Origin: Dehalobacter sp. DCM
GTDB taxonomy: Bacteria; Bacillota; Desulfitobacteriia; Desulfitobacteriales; Syntrophobotulaceae
DNA length: 64,000 nt
Assembly: GCF_024972775.1 (NCBI RefSeq)
Contig: NZ_CP092282.1
Location: 1,116,001-1,180,000 of the forward strand
Reading direction: 5' to 3'
Positions 41,732 to 50,317 of this stretch are shown one piece after another. The notes beneath the pieces were generated by a model. That model worked only from the letters and a program-made list of their open reading frames with translations, was not told where the DNA came from and did no database searches. Each line of letters opens with the position of its first letter. The stretch's first letter is position 1. A program made the position numbers and the translations under genes.

Positions 41732-44320
41732 TCATTCTCCTTCCTTGATCCAGTTAGTGAGGCAGACGCCGCGGGCGTCGAATTCTCTGCCAAAGGTTTC
41801 CGGGTATTCCTTGGCGAGGGCAAAGACGTCACATTTTTCGATATTGACCAGGAACCCGCTGGTGACTTCACCGACGGCATTTTTCGACGTCGTGTTTGTC
41901 GGGCAGATCAGGTTATTGGCGCCGCCGCGATCGGAAACGCCGGCTTCGATCGGGTCAAGACGGGCACCGTGATCCTGGAGGACCACACCGGGTTTGATCC
42001 GTTCAGTAACATAAACACCGCCTAAGACCCAACCGCGGTCATTGATAACTTTAACGACGTCGCCGTTTTTAACACCAATTTTTTCAGCATCAAGCGGGTT
42101 GATCCATACGGGTTCATACAAGTAACCATCGGGCCCTTTCACTTTACAGGTCGGAATTTCTCTGAGCCATTGGATATCGTCCAACTGAGCATGGCAGCGC
42201 CAGCGCGGATGGTTGGATACGATCAGATACGGATATGTTTCACTGCGGGGATGGAGTCGGCTTTCCTGGTGTGTTTCCCCATAAGGGATAAATTTAGGAT
42301 AAGGAGGCCGTTCCTGGTCGTCCGGGAAATAGTGCGCCAATTCTTCAGAATAGAAGTGGACTTTGCCGGTGGATGTCTCAAGCGGATTGTTTTCAGGATC
42401 CTTATAAAATGCTTCAAAACCACATTGGTCTTTTTCCCAGTCCTTGGCGATCGGGACAACGAAGTATTTTTTTTCGTTAAATTCGTCGTAGCTGAGATAA
42501 TTGTGTACGCCGGATTGTTCGAAACCGCGGCGGATAAAGCCTTCGACATCCAGCCCTTCGGTAAACTTCTCGTAAATATCCGGGCCGAATCGTTTGGCGA
42601 CCGCACAGGCGATTTCCCAGTCACTCATGGACTCGCCGATGGTGTCGATACATTGATCCTCGCGGTAGATCAGGTTGAAGTCACCACCGCAGATGTCAAC
42701 GCTGATATCCGTTTCTTCAAACTTGGTGTTGACCGGCAGTAACAGGTCGGCAAATAAGCAGTCGTTTTCCAGCCAGGGATGTTGAGTAACGATAAATTCA
42801 ATATTGGGTGAACGATAGGCCTCAATCATGGCGTTACCGCCGTTCCAGCAGGTCGTCCAGCATGGCGCGTCGCTCCATATCATACGGATCGGATTGGCAC
42901 CCGGGATCGGATATTGATATTCGATGAATTGCTGTTCCGCCGGAAAGCCGGCATCGGGGAAAGAATACCATTTTAACGGATTCTCCGCCGTATAGTTGCC
43001 GCTTAAGGCTTGTGGCATCAACGTCTTGGGAATAAAGGACTCGACCAGTCCCATCATCCAGCCGTGGTAGGCACCGCCGAGATGCGGGATGATTTCAGAA
43101 CGCGGGCCTGGCATCGCGCTGTTCAAACCGAACATCTGCCATTCAATAAATTTCAGGACGTTGCGTCCTGGTTTGCCGATACCTTGCATGGTTACGGCGA
43201 GGACTTCCAGCCGAGCCGGTTCATGCGAATAGGTGGAACGGATATAGGAGCCGCCGTTGCAGTGGCATAAGGTCGTTCTGTCTTTGGCCCATTTTCGGGC
43301 CAGGGCTTTAATGATCCGAGCAGGTACACCGCAGATTGGCTCGGCCCAATCCGGAGTCTTCGGAATGCCATCTTCTTCACCGAGGACGTACTTAAAAAAG
43401 ATTTCATAACCATCGGCGTGAGTTTGGACATATTCCTTATCCCATAGGTTTTCCTTGAGCCAGGTATACATAATGGCCAGATGAAGCGCTGAGTCGGTAT
43501 TCGGGAAGACAGGGATCCATTTGTCAGCATGAACTGCACAGCCGTAGTTCACATCCGGACAAATATAGACCTGTTTTATGCCGATCTCAGACAGCCAGAA
43601 GCACAAACGGCTGGACTGCTGTCCGCCCCAAGCCCAAGGGGTTGTTTCCATATCGCAGCCCCAGAAGAGCAGCGTGTCGGTATGATGGGACACGTCATAC
43701 CACAGGTTATATTGGTTAGCCTGCCCTAATGGAGCCTGGCCCCACATGTGTTTGGCACCCCAATGCCAGCCTTCCCAGCTGTCGGGCTGGCGGCCTTGAT
43801 AGGTATAGCCTCCGAGTAGTTTCAGCAGTTCCGTTTGGCAGCCATGAGGTCCGTGAACGGCTTTGGTTTCACCGTGACCGTCAACCTGTCCCAGTACCGA
43901 ATAGGGTCCATATTCTTTATGGACACGTTTTAATTCAGAGACGATGATATCCAGTGCTTCATCCCAAGAGATGCGGACAAATTTACTTTTACCGCGATTC
44001 TGGGGATTACGTTCCCCATTGGGGTCCCAGTCTTCTCGTTTTAATGGATAGGGAATACGGTTGTTGGAATACGCCCTGTTTTTATATACCAGGCTGAATG
44101 GCGGGATTTGGGATTTCATTGAAGGTTTGTAGCTTTTGCCCCTGGCATTTAAAGTCCAGGCGTTCATTTGCTCCGGTGTATAAAGTCTGTCATAATGCAT
44201 CGGTCGGATACGGACAATCTTACCATCTTTGACATCAACTTCAGTGGTATTCGAACCGCAGGCACCTCCGCAAAACCCAAGGCCTTTATAATAGGTTTTA
44301 AGGCCATCCGGTTTGTTCAT
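41732..44320 (-). CDS. Transhydroxylase-type molybdopterin enzyme, large subunit 1
   Basis: 862 residues behind AAGGAGTG. The N terminus has Cys residues (FCGGACGSN) but not the C-x2-C-x3-C cluster pattern, so no 4Fe-4S site is expected. Shared transhydroxylase blocks are WDPNGERNPQNRG, QPDSWEGWHWGAKHMWG, NYGCAVHADKW and GESMSDWEIA. D180-S181 correspond to Asp174/Ser175 of pyrogallol transhydroxylase and H149 to the His144 region. Its last codons overlap the small-subunit region, so the subunits are translationally coupled. It heads an operon with a sigma-54 promoter at 44423. Hydroxyl transfer between polyphenols is the family activity; the true substrate is not known. Confidence 0.87.
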   Translation of the reverse strand: MNKPDGLKTYYKGLGFCGGACGSNTTEVDVKDGKIVRIRPMHYDRLYTPEQMNAWTLNARGKSYKPSMKSQIPPFSLVYKNRAYSNNRIPYPLKREDWDPNGERNPQNRGKSKFVRISWDEALDIIVSELKRVHKEYGPYSVLGQVDGHGETKAVHGPHGCQTELLKLLGGYTYQGRQPDSWEGWHWGAKHMWGQAPLGQANQYNLWYDVSHHTDTLLFWGCDMETTPWAWGGQQSSRLCFWLSEIGIKQVYICPDVNYGCAVHADKWIPVFPNTDSALHLAIMYTWLKENLWDKEYVQTHADGYEIFFKYVLGEEDGIPKTPDWAEPICGVPARIIKALARKWAKDRTTLCHCNGGSYIRSTYSHEPARLEVLAVTMQGIGKPGRNVLKFIEWQMFGLNSAMPGPRSEIIPHLGGAYHGWMMGLVESFIPKTLMPQALSGNYTAENPLKWYSFPDAGFPAEQQFIEYQYPIPGANPIRMIWSDAPCWTTCWNGGNAMIEAYRSPNIEFIVTQHPWLENDCLFADLLLPVNTKFEETDISVDICGGDFNLIYREDQCIDTIGESMSDWEIACAVAKRFGPDIYEKFTEGLDVEGFIRRGFEQSGVHNYLSYDEFNEKKYFVVPIAKDWEKDQCGFEAFYKDPENNPLETSTGKVHFYSEELAHYFPDDQERPPYPKFIPYGETHQESRLHPRSETYPYLIVSNHPRWRCHAQLDDIQWLREIPTCKVKGPDGYLYEPVWINPLDAEKIGVKNGDVVKVINDRGWVLGGVYVTERIKPGVVLQDHGARLDPIEAGVSDRGGANNLICPTNTTSKNAVGEVTSGFLVNIEKCDVFALAKEYPETFGREFDARGVCLTNWIKEGE

Positions 44321-44406
44321 ATTCTCACTCCTTGTTTAAGAATCTTTTTCGCTTCTTTGCGTGTCAAACAATAAGCGATCGGTCACCCTGTACCAAAAAA
44401 GTAAAA

Positions 44407-44423
44407 TTGCATAATCCATGCCA
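44407..44423 (-). promoter_or_regulatory. Sigma-54 promoter of the transhydroxylase operon
   Basis: Minus strand TGGCATGGATTATGCAA has GG-N10-GC and differs at only two positions from the promoter at 47552-47568. It lies about 90 bp before large subunit 1. Confidence 0.82.
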
Positions 44424-44569
44424 CATACGATCTGATATGGTTGAATTGAAATATATTCTCTATTCTCGGTCAATTGAAGGTGTTTCTGCCGGGCATAAAG
44501 TTCGGAGTACGGGTGGATTTTAAAAATGTGCAATTCGTTTTCAGGTTTATTCTGCAAATGATTCAAATC

Positions 44570-44579
44570 TGAACGTTCA
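44570..44579. promoter_or_regulatory. Candidate activator site, TGAACGTTCA
   Basis: A perfect 10-bp palindrome about 150 bp upstream of the -24 box. Near-identical sites lie at 47639 and 49983 ahead of the other two sigma-54 promoters. Confidence 0.55.
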
Positions 44580-44618
44580 AAAGCGCTATTATTTATGATG
44601 ATTGCTGATCGCGTATAC

Positions 44619-44650
44619 TGCACCATAACAAAGAACAGACTGCACCATAA
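44619..44650 (-). repeat. Direct repeat TGCACCATAA, two copies 22 bp apart
   Basis: Copies at 44619-44628 and 44641-44650, two helical turns apart, in the 421-bp gap 44321-44741. They could bind a regulator or be chance. Confidence 0.4.
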
Positions 44651-44665
44651 GAAATAACAAAAAAT

Positions 44666-44710
44666 AAACACCCTTGGAGCGGCTCATTATGAACAACTCC
44701 TAGGGTGTTT
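44666..44710 (-). terminator. Terminator of the methyltransferase-corrinoid-CobW operon
   Basis: AAACACCCTTGGAG pairs with CTCCTAGGGTGTTT across 17 bases, 32 bp after the CobW stop. It separates that operon from the transhydroxylase operon. Confidence 0.82.
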
Positions 44711-44741
44711 GCAGTCATGCTGAAGGTCGACCGTGGAAAAG

Positions 44742-45740
44742 TCATTCGGCAAAAAGACGTTGTGCAGGCATAAGCAGATTTTGCCCGATAAGGACAACTC
44801 TGTCTTCGCTTTTACCCGTATAGGTTTCTCGCCGCCATTTTCCAAAGACATAGTCGACTTTGATACGATGACCGTCAGCCATCGTCAGAAGACTTTTTGT
44901 GCGGAATACGACGCCAAAACAACCATCAGATACTAAGGAAAAAAACGTATTTAAATCATCTTCAGAAAAACGTTTGATTGGACGCAGCGATATATATGAA
45001 AAACCTTCATTATTGTTTTCTAGCCCATGATGAGCGTGTTCACTGTGCTGATGGTTACCACGTGCGGATTGCTCCGCAGGTTTGTAGAAGCTAAACCGAT
45101 GTGAATTATGACGCTTTTCGGCGTTCGTTTCCAGCCGAGATAGGGTTTGCTCCTCGGCGATGGCCAAGATGTCGAATGCTGAAATTTCAGCCCAAGGCTT
45201 AGCGATGACATACGCATTTGGGTTTAGTTCGGACAGTGTCAAAACCACAGACTGAACCTCTTCCTCGGATTCACAATCTTCGATATGGCTGACCAGAAGA
45301 GTATGGGCAGTCTTGATTTGATCGGAGTATAACTCACCACCCATATCGATAAATACCGGAAGCATTGTAGCGTCGAGGACGGTTATAACCGCATTGATCT
45401 GGGCCAGACCTTCACCAACAATTTTGTGACAAGCACGGATGACATCATTGGATCGGCCGATGCCGGTGGGTTCGATCAGGATACGTGATGGATGAAGATC
45501 GGCAATGATTTGGCTGAGCGCAATCATAAAATCTCCATACAGCGTACAGCAGATACAGCCGGCAGTGATTTCTCTGACCTGAGCGTTATACCCGGAGAGC
45601 AACTCCCCGTCAATACCGATTTCACCAAACTCATTTTCGATGATGACCATAGACTCGTCGTATGCTTCTGAAAGCAGCTTATTAATCCAGGTTGTTTTCC
45701 CTGCACCCAGAAATCCGGAAATGATATCGATTTTGACCAT
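44742..45740 (-). CDS. CobW/COG0523-family P-loop GTPase
   Basis: 332 residues. The P-loop is GFLGAGKTTWINK at the start, the metal-binding CxCC motif is in ITAGCICCTLYG near residue 60, and a His-rich stretch (HQHSEHAHHG) near 230 separates the GTPase from the C-terminal CobW domain. Members are metallochaperones for zinc, cobalt or iron. Lying 8 bp after a methyltransferase and near a corrinoid protein, it may deliver zinc to the methyltransferase or cobalt for the corrinoid; this is inference. It is the last gene of the operon starting at 47497. Confidence 0.88.
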   Translation of the reverse strand: MVKIDIISGFLGAGKTTWINKLLSEAYDESMVIIENEFGEIGIDGELLSGYNAQVREITAGCICCTLYGDFMIALSQIIADLHPSRILIEPTGIGRSNDVIRACHKIVGEGLAQINAVITVLDATMLPVFIDMGGELYSDQIKTAHTLLVSHIEDCESEEEVQSVVLTLSELNPNAYVIAKPWAEISAFDILAIAEEQTLSRLETNAEKRHNSHRFSFYKPAEQSARGNHQHSEHAHHGLENNNEGFSYISLRPIKRFSEDDLNTFFSLVSDGCFGVVFRTKSLLTMADGHRIKVDYVFGKWRRETYTGKSEDRVVLIGQNLLMPAQRLFAE

Positions 45741-45748
45741 AGCCTAAC

Positions 45749-46870
45749 CTACTCGACGCAAGCAGCGATGAGGGCGTCAAGATTCTTAGGCTTCGTATTG
45801 TGCGGAAGAGTACAAGCGCCGCTCATGATAAAACCGGTGGGCCCAAAATCGGCGATTTGTTTCTTGGTTTCCTCATACACCTCATCCGGGGTACCGAGAG
45901 CCATGAGTGAGGCGCTGGCATTTCCGGTTATGCACATGCGGTCACCAAGGATTTCTTTAAGTTTGTAAATATCGGTCATCCCATCGCTATCAAAAATGCA
46001 GCGGTTGGCGGGGAATTCTTTGAAGTAGTCAAGAATGGGAGTCCAATTGGCGTCCATATGGAAATAAGGCGTTCCGCCAATTTCCAGGACTGCGTTAGCT
46101 TCTGCCTGTAGAAGGGGCCAGACGAATTTTTCAAATTTTTCTCTGGAGAGAAAATCACAATTACCACGAACAGCAGGGGCTATACCTACCCGAATTTTTT
46201 CACCGGGACAGCGCTGCTGGAAAGCCGCCAAATCACGCCGGAAGTCAGCGATCATTTCTTCCTGCATGACATCGAGCGTAGCCTTGATTTTCTCCGGCAT
46301 CCGGCGCAAATCACGGGAGAAGTTGACAATACCGCGGCCGGCGCAGAGACTGTCGTAGATAATTGGCGCCATCATTGGTGTCATGTTCACACACCCGATT
46401 TCGTTTAATTTTTGGTCAGTATACGCCATATATTTGCCGCCGGCGATCAGATCTTCTTCCGTCAATTCAAGGTAGTTCTCAAAATAGTAGTTTTGATAAT
46501 ACTTCCATCCTTTATCCAGGATAACATCATAGTCTTCCACTTTCATACAAGCGACTTCATCGATCTGCCAGGATGCATCTCGCGGCAGTTCGATACCAGG
46601 GAGTCTGGTTTTGGACATCCAGACAGCGCCTAAAGATTTTCCGGGGGCGATCCCCAAAACACTGACGGCATCAACATGTTTCATTTGTTTTAAAGCATCC
46701 AGCGCCCGGTCAAGCGCCCAAGGAAACTTTTCGACATAATCAGCCGTCACTGCGGACGGTTCAGCATAATGAAAGAATGCAAAGTCTCCGGAGAGGCAAA
46801 TCGGAGTTCGATCTGTTTTTTCCAAACATACGGCTTTGTCAATGCGTTCTTTGCTACTCAATTGATTCAT
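45749..46870 (-). CDS. Uroporphyrinogen-decarboxylase-fold methyltransferase 1
   Basis: 373 residues of the UROD/MtaA-like superfamily. Visible segments are KTDRTPICLSGDFAFFHYAE at the start, GIAPAVRGNCDFLS near 230, GGTPYFHMDANW near 268, ITGNASASLMALGTPDEV near 320 and SGACTLPHNTKPKN near 350. These C-terminal blocks are typical of corrinoid-linked methyltransferases, in which a His and Cys may hold zinc. It lies 3 bp after the corrinoid protein gene, the classic arrangement of methyltransferase I with its methyl-accepting partner. The substrate (methoxyarene, methylamine or other) is not shown by sequence. Confidence 0.85.
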   Translation of the reverse strand: MNQLSSKERIDKAVCLEKTDRTPICLSGDFAFFHYAEPSAVTADYVEKFPWALDRALDALKQMKHVDAVSVLGIAPGKSLGAVWMSKTRLPGIELPRDASWQIDEVACMKVEDYDVILDKGWKYYQNYYFENYLELTEEDLIAGGKYMAYTDQKLNEIGCVNMTPMMAPIIYDSLCAGRGIVNFSRDLRRMPEKIKATLDVMQEEMIADFRRDLAAFQQRCPGEKIRVGIAPAVRGNCDFLSREKFEKFVWPLLQAEANAVLEIGGTPYFHMDANWTPILDYFKEFPANRCIFDSDGMTDIYKLKEILGDRMCITGNASASLMALGTPDEVYEETKKQIADFGPTGFIMSGACTLPHNTKPKNLDALIAACVE

Positions 46871-46873
46871 TGC

Positions 46874-47497
46874 TTACACCCCCAAAAATTTACGGGCTTG
46901 CATCATACCATCTTGGGCATCGTTACAATAAGCGTCGGCTCCGGTATAAGCTACCGTATGCGCATCAACAGGACCGCCACCAATGATAACAAACCGGCCT
47001 TCGGTTAATCCTTCTGCTTTTAAGGCATTAATCAGTTCTTTGACATGATCGAATGCCGTTGTCAGTAAGCAGGATATTCCGATAATCTGCGGCTGTGCTT
47101 CTCTGACGGCTTTGACAAAGTCCTCTTTCGGCACATTGATACCGATGTCAACGACTTTAAAACCATTGGATTTTAATACCGAAGCAGCAATATTCTTACC
47201 AATGTCGTGAATATCGCTGTATACTGTACCGATCAGAAAAGTACCGACGGAATTGACACTTTCATCTTCGGTCAAGCCTAACAATTCAACGGATTCTTTA
47301 AAAAGCTCACCTGACATGATCAGGTCGGTAAGAAAATACTCTTGCGTCTGGAAACGGCGTCCGACTTCAAACATACCGTCCTGCAATGATGCCATAATTT
47401 CATCTGTAGATGTACCGGCAGCCATTTCAGCACGGATTTCGTCAAATAAAGCATCCTCGTCCAATTCGGCCATTGTGTTTACAAGTTTTTCGATCAC
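46874..47497 (-). CDS. Corrinoid-binding methyltransferase protein
   Basis: 207 residues from GTG 47497, chosen because GGAGG lies just before it and because the sigma-54 promoter at 47568 would start the transcript near 47542, excluding a longer start at 47545. A helical cap domain (about 1-90) precedes the B12 Rossmann domain with DIHDIGKNI, the DxHxxG motif whose His binds cobalt. It resembles MtaC/MtbC/MtvC-type proteins that carry a methyl group between two methyltransferases. It heads the operon with methyltransferase 1 and CobW. Confidence 0.92.
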   Translation of the reverse strand: MIEKLVNTMAELDEDALFDEIRAEMAAGTSTDEIMASLQDGMFEVGRRFQTQEYFLTDLIMSGELFKESVELLGLTEDESVNSVGTFLIGTVYSDIHDIGKNIAASVLKSNGFKVVDIGINVPKEDFVKAVREAQPQIIGISCLLTTAFDHVKELINALKAEGLTEGRFVIIGGGPVDAHTVAYTGADAYCNDAQDGMMQARKFLGV

Positions 47498-47551
47498 TTC
47501 AATACCTCCAACAATAGTAATAATTGAAAATTTATCTCCAAGCATAATTCA

Positions 47552-47568
47552 TTGCAATATCCATGCCA
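47552..47568 (-). promoter_or_regulatory. Sigma-54 promoter of the corrinoid operon
   Basis: Minus strand TGGCATGGATATTGCAA with GG-N10-GC, about 55 bp before the GTG start; nearly the same 17-mer as at 44407. Confidence 0.85.
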
Positions 47569-47638
47569 AATAAAAATAGCCGATAGATACTGTATTTAAT
47601 GTATAAGAAGTTGTAACATAATGCAATTTGTACAAAGA

Positions 47639-47648
47639 TGAACGTCCA
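47639..47648. promoter_or_regulatory. Candidate activator site, TGAACGTCCA
   Basis: About 75 bp upstream of the -24 box of the corrinoid promoter, in the divergent gap shared with the activator gene. One mismatch from the palindrome at 44570. Confidence 0.55.
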
Positions 47649-47761
47649 AATGTGATATTTAATTTTGGACAGTGCGATACTATTAGCGTATTCTCATTCT
47701 ATTATCATTATGGTATACTATAATCGTTCAATTTTGAAACTCGAGGGAGTGGGGCAATACG

Positions 47762-49822
47762 ATGATTAATAATGGGAACATTATTTTTCGGCCAATGTCC
47801 CGGGAACGCTGGGATGAGCTTATCCGGTGCAAACAGGAAATACAGGAACTTGGTCCGGATATTCCATTGGCCAATGTAGATATTGATCCGCGCATTGCGG
47901 ACTGTTGGATCCGGTGTTATCGGGAAGGTATGCGTCCAGATAAGAAAATTCATCGCATTGAGACATATGATCGGGGAGCTGTTTCCCGAGCCATGAGCCG
48001 CAACGAGGCGCTTATTGAAGCTGCAAAAAGTGTATTTGATCAGATTTATCAATATCAAGATGACAGTTGGCCCTTTTATCTCGAACTTGTCGATCGCGAT
48101 AATGTGCGACTTTTAGAAAGAGGCGTGTTTGATGATTCTGTTTATAATAATCCCATTCCGGACGAACATGTTGTGGGGATGAACTGCCACTCCCTCATGC
48201 GCGAGCATCATTGCCCAATGCAGGTCTGTGGTCCGGAAAACTACTTGGAAGCATGTTATCCCCATATGGTTTGGGGAGCACCTGTTTTCGATGATAACGG
48301 CAACTATTACGGCGGTATTTTTCTTTCGAAAAGGTTAAAGGATACAGAATGGGGCGAAATGAGTGATACCGCCCAAATCACCAATTTATATTTGATCAGT
48401 GCCATTGCCATCGGGATTGAGCGCTGTTGGACTGAAAAAAGGACGAAAGAACGCAGTGAAAAAGAAAAAGAATACAGGCGTTATATACAGGATATTATTA
48501 TGAACCTGACGGAAGGCGGTATGATCATACTCGACAGAGATGGCTACATTATTGACAGCAACCGTCAGGCAATATCGTATCTCGGTATCCGTAATGTCGA
48601 TAATAAACCCGTGGATAAGCTTCCGCTTACCAGTTATTTAAAGAACCCCAAAACACTCTCTATTATCATGCAGAGGCGGGAAGCTACCTTTTTTGAGGGA
48701 GGGATTATTACTGACCGGGGCGAAAAAAATTATACATTTATTTATACCCCGCTCAATAAGACGGATCCCGATGATCGCGCTTATGCAGCTATCCGTATTG
48801 TAGCCAGAGAAAAAGAAATTCCACGAAACGAAAAAACGATTGGAATGAAGACCAAGTTCTGTTTTAATAACATTATTGGCGAAAGTGCTGTCATTAAAGA
48901 AACGATAGCGATAGCTAAAGACCTGGCCATGTCCAACGAAAACATTCTGTTGACTGGCGAGAGCGGGACGGGCAAAGAACTCTTTGCGCAAGCGATTCAC
49001 AGCGCATACAAGCCGGACGGCCCGTTTATCGCCTTGAACTGTGCAGCTTTTCCGCGCAGCTTGATCGAAAGTGAATTGTTTGGTTATGAACAGGGGACTT
49101 TTACCGGAGCGGAAAAACACGGACGTCCGGGGAAGATCGAATTGGCCAACGGTGGTACGTTGTTTTTGGATGAAATCGGCGATATGCCCATAGACGTTCA
49201 GGCTATCCTTCTCCGTGTGCTTCAGGATAAACAAGTGGTCCGTATCGGGAGTGTAAAATATAAGCCCGTAGATTTTCGCATTATCGCTGCCACCAATCAA
49301 AACTTAAAACACTTAATCGATGAAAAACGCTTTCGTCAGGATTTGTATTTCCGTCTTGCTGTCCTGCCCTTAACAATTCCGCCTTTGCGGGAACGGGAAG
49401 GCGATATCGAGCTGTTAAGCAGTTACTTTTTGGAAAAGTACTGTCTCAAAAATAATCTCCCGGTCCCGGAAATGACGCTTGAAGTAAAAAGGATGTTCAG
49501 AGAGAACCAATGGCCGGGCAATGTTCGGGAGCTGGAAAATGCTGTCGTATACTGTATCAGCATGTCACGAGGCAAAACGATCACCACAAAGCATGTTTTT
49601 GAAGATATCCATAAGGGAACTAACGGTTTTAAAGGAGCGGTCATCACTCGACGAACAGCGATGGCGAAGGAAAAGGAAAATGACTCGGTCCCCTCATTGG
49701 ACGAACTGGAATCACTTTATGTTGAGAAAGCATTGCAAGCGGCAAACAACAATGTGACTCGGGCCGCAGCCATGCTTGGCATTAGTAAAACCACACTGTA
49801 TCGTCGGATGAAAAAGATTTAG
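47762..49822 (+). CDS. Sigma-54-dependent transcriptional activator with GAF-like and PAS sensor regions
   Basis: 686 residues. An AcoR-like sensor region (about 1-235, GVFDDSVYNNPIPDEHVVGM) is followed by a PAS domain (about 238-345), the AAA+ domain (about 365-595) and a Fis-type helix-turn-helix at the end (VTRAAAMLGISKTTLYRRM). Walker A is GESGTGKE near 399. The sigma-54 contact loop reads GTFTGA instead of the usual GAFTGA. The gene diverges from the corrinoid operon and precedes the MFS gene, both with sigma-54 promoters, so it is the obvious activator of this region. It lacks a receiver domain, so direct binding of a small effector is likely. Confidence 0.93.
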   Translation: MINNGNIIFRPMSRERWDELIRCKQEIQELGPDIPLANVDIDPRIADCWIRCYREGMRPDKKIHRIETYDRGAVSRAMSRNEALIEAAKSVFDQIYQYQDDSWPFYLELVDRDNVRLLERGVFDDSVYNNPIPDEHVVGMNCHSLMREHHCPMQVCGPENYLEACYPHMVWGAPVFDDNGNYYGGIFLSKRLKDTEWGEMSDTAQITNLYLISAIAIGIERCWTEKRTKERSEKEKEYRRYIQDIIMNLTEGGMIILDRDGYIIDSNRQAISYLGIRNVDNKPVDKLPLTSYLKNPKTLSIIMQRREATFFEGGIITDRGEKNYTFIYTPLNKTDPDDRAYAAIRIVAREKEIPRNEKTIGMKTKFCFNNIIGESAVIKETIAIAKDLAMSNENILLTGESGTGKELFAQAIHSAYKPDGPFIALNCAAFPRSLIESELFGYEQGTFTGAEKHGRPGKIELANGGTLFLDEIGDMPIDVQAILLRVLQDKQVVRIGSVKYKPVDFRIIAATNQNLKHLIDEKRFRQDLYFRLAVLPLTIPPLREREGDIELLSSYFLEKYCLKNNLPVPEMTLEVKRMFRENQWPGNVRELENAVVYCISMSRGKTITTKHVFEDIHKGTNGFKGAVITRRTAMAKEKENDSVPSLDELESLYVEKALQAANNNVTRAAAMLGISKTTLYRRMKKI

Positions 49823-49854
49823 AGAAACAGTGATAACTCAAATTGTCAATTAAT

Positions 49855-49882
49855 AAGGGCAAGTCGATTGACGTGTCCTTTT
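49855..49882 (+). terminator. Weak terminator after the activator gene
   Basis: AAGGGCA pairs with TGTCCTT (one G-U), followed by TT. The stretch 49883-50317 otherwise holds the activator site and sigma-54 promoter below. Confidence 0.5.
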
Positions 49883-49982
49883 AATGCTTCCTTCTCGTTG
49901 TCTAGACCCATCCCATAGGATCCTTGGTATAGGATTGAGTAAATACGAAATTGAACGATCACTTTTGAATCGATAACAGAAA

Positions 49983-49992
49983 TGGACGTTCG
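49983..49992. promoter_or_regulatory. Candidate activator site, TGGACGTTCG
   Basis: About 105 bp upstream of the MFS sigma-54 promoter; fits the TGRACGTYCR pattern of the sites at 44570 and 47639. Confidence 0.5.
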
Positions 49993-50096
49993 GAGAGAAT
50001 GCGCACTCGGCTATGAGAATGAAAAATGCATTCATTATAATGGTCGAATTCAGCGTTTCCTGCGCTTTGGTGATATTAAGTGATAATTGCTTTGGC

Positions 50097-50112
50097 TGGC
50101 ACAAATATTGCA
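50097..50112 (+). promoter_or_regulatory. Sigma-54 promoter of MFS gene 2
   Basis: TGGCACAAATATTGCA matches the TGGCAC-N5-TTGC consensus exactly. The implied 5' leader is about 195 bases long. Confidence 0.87.
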
Positions 50113-50317
50113 ATTATTGGTGATGTGTCAAATAATAAGCTGGCTTCGAAGAAGCACGCTGAAATGTAAATGTGGTGTATCTTGTATCCAAATCCAGACG
50201 TAGCGAAGCATATTTTTTTGAAAGGAGAACGTTTTTCTTTTTTATTAAATGCGAAACACGCCAGAAAGTAAAAAAATGTCAATGCTTTAATGCTAATAAG
50301 AGTTGGGGGCGTACTAA

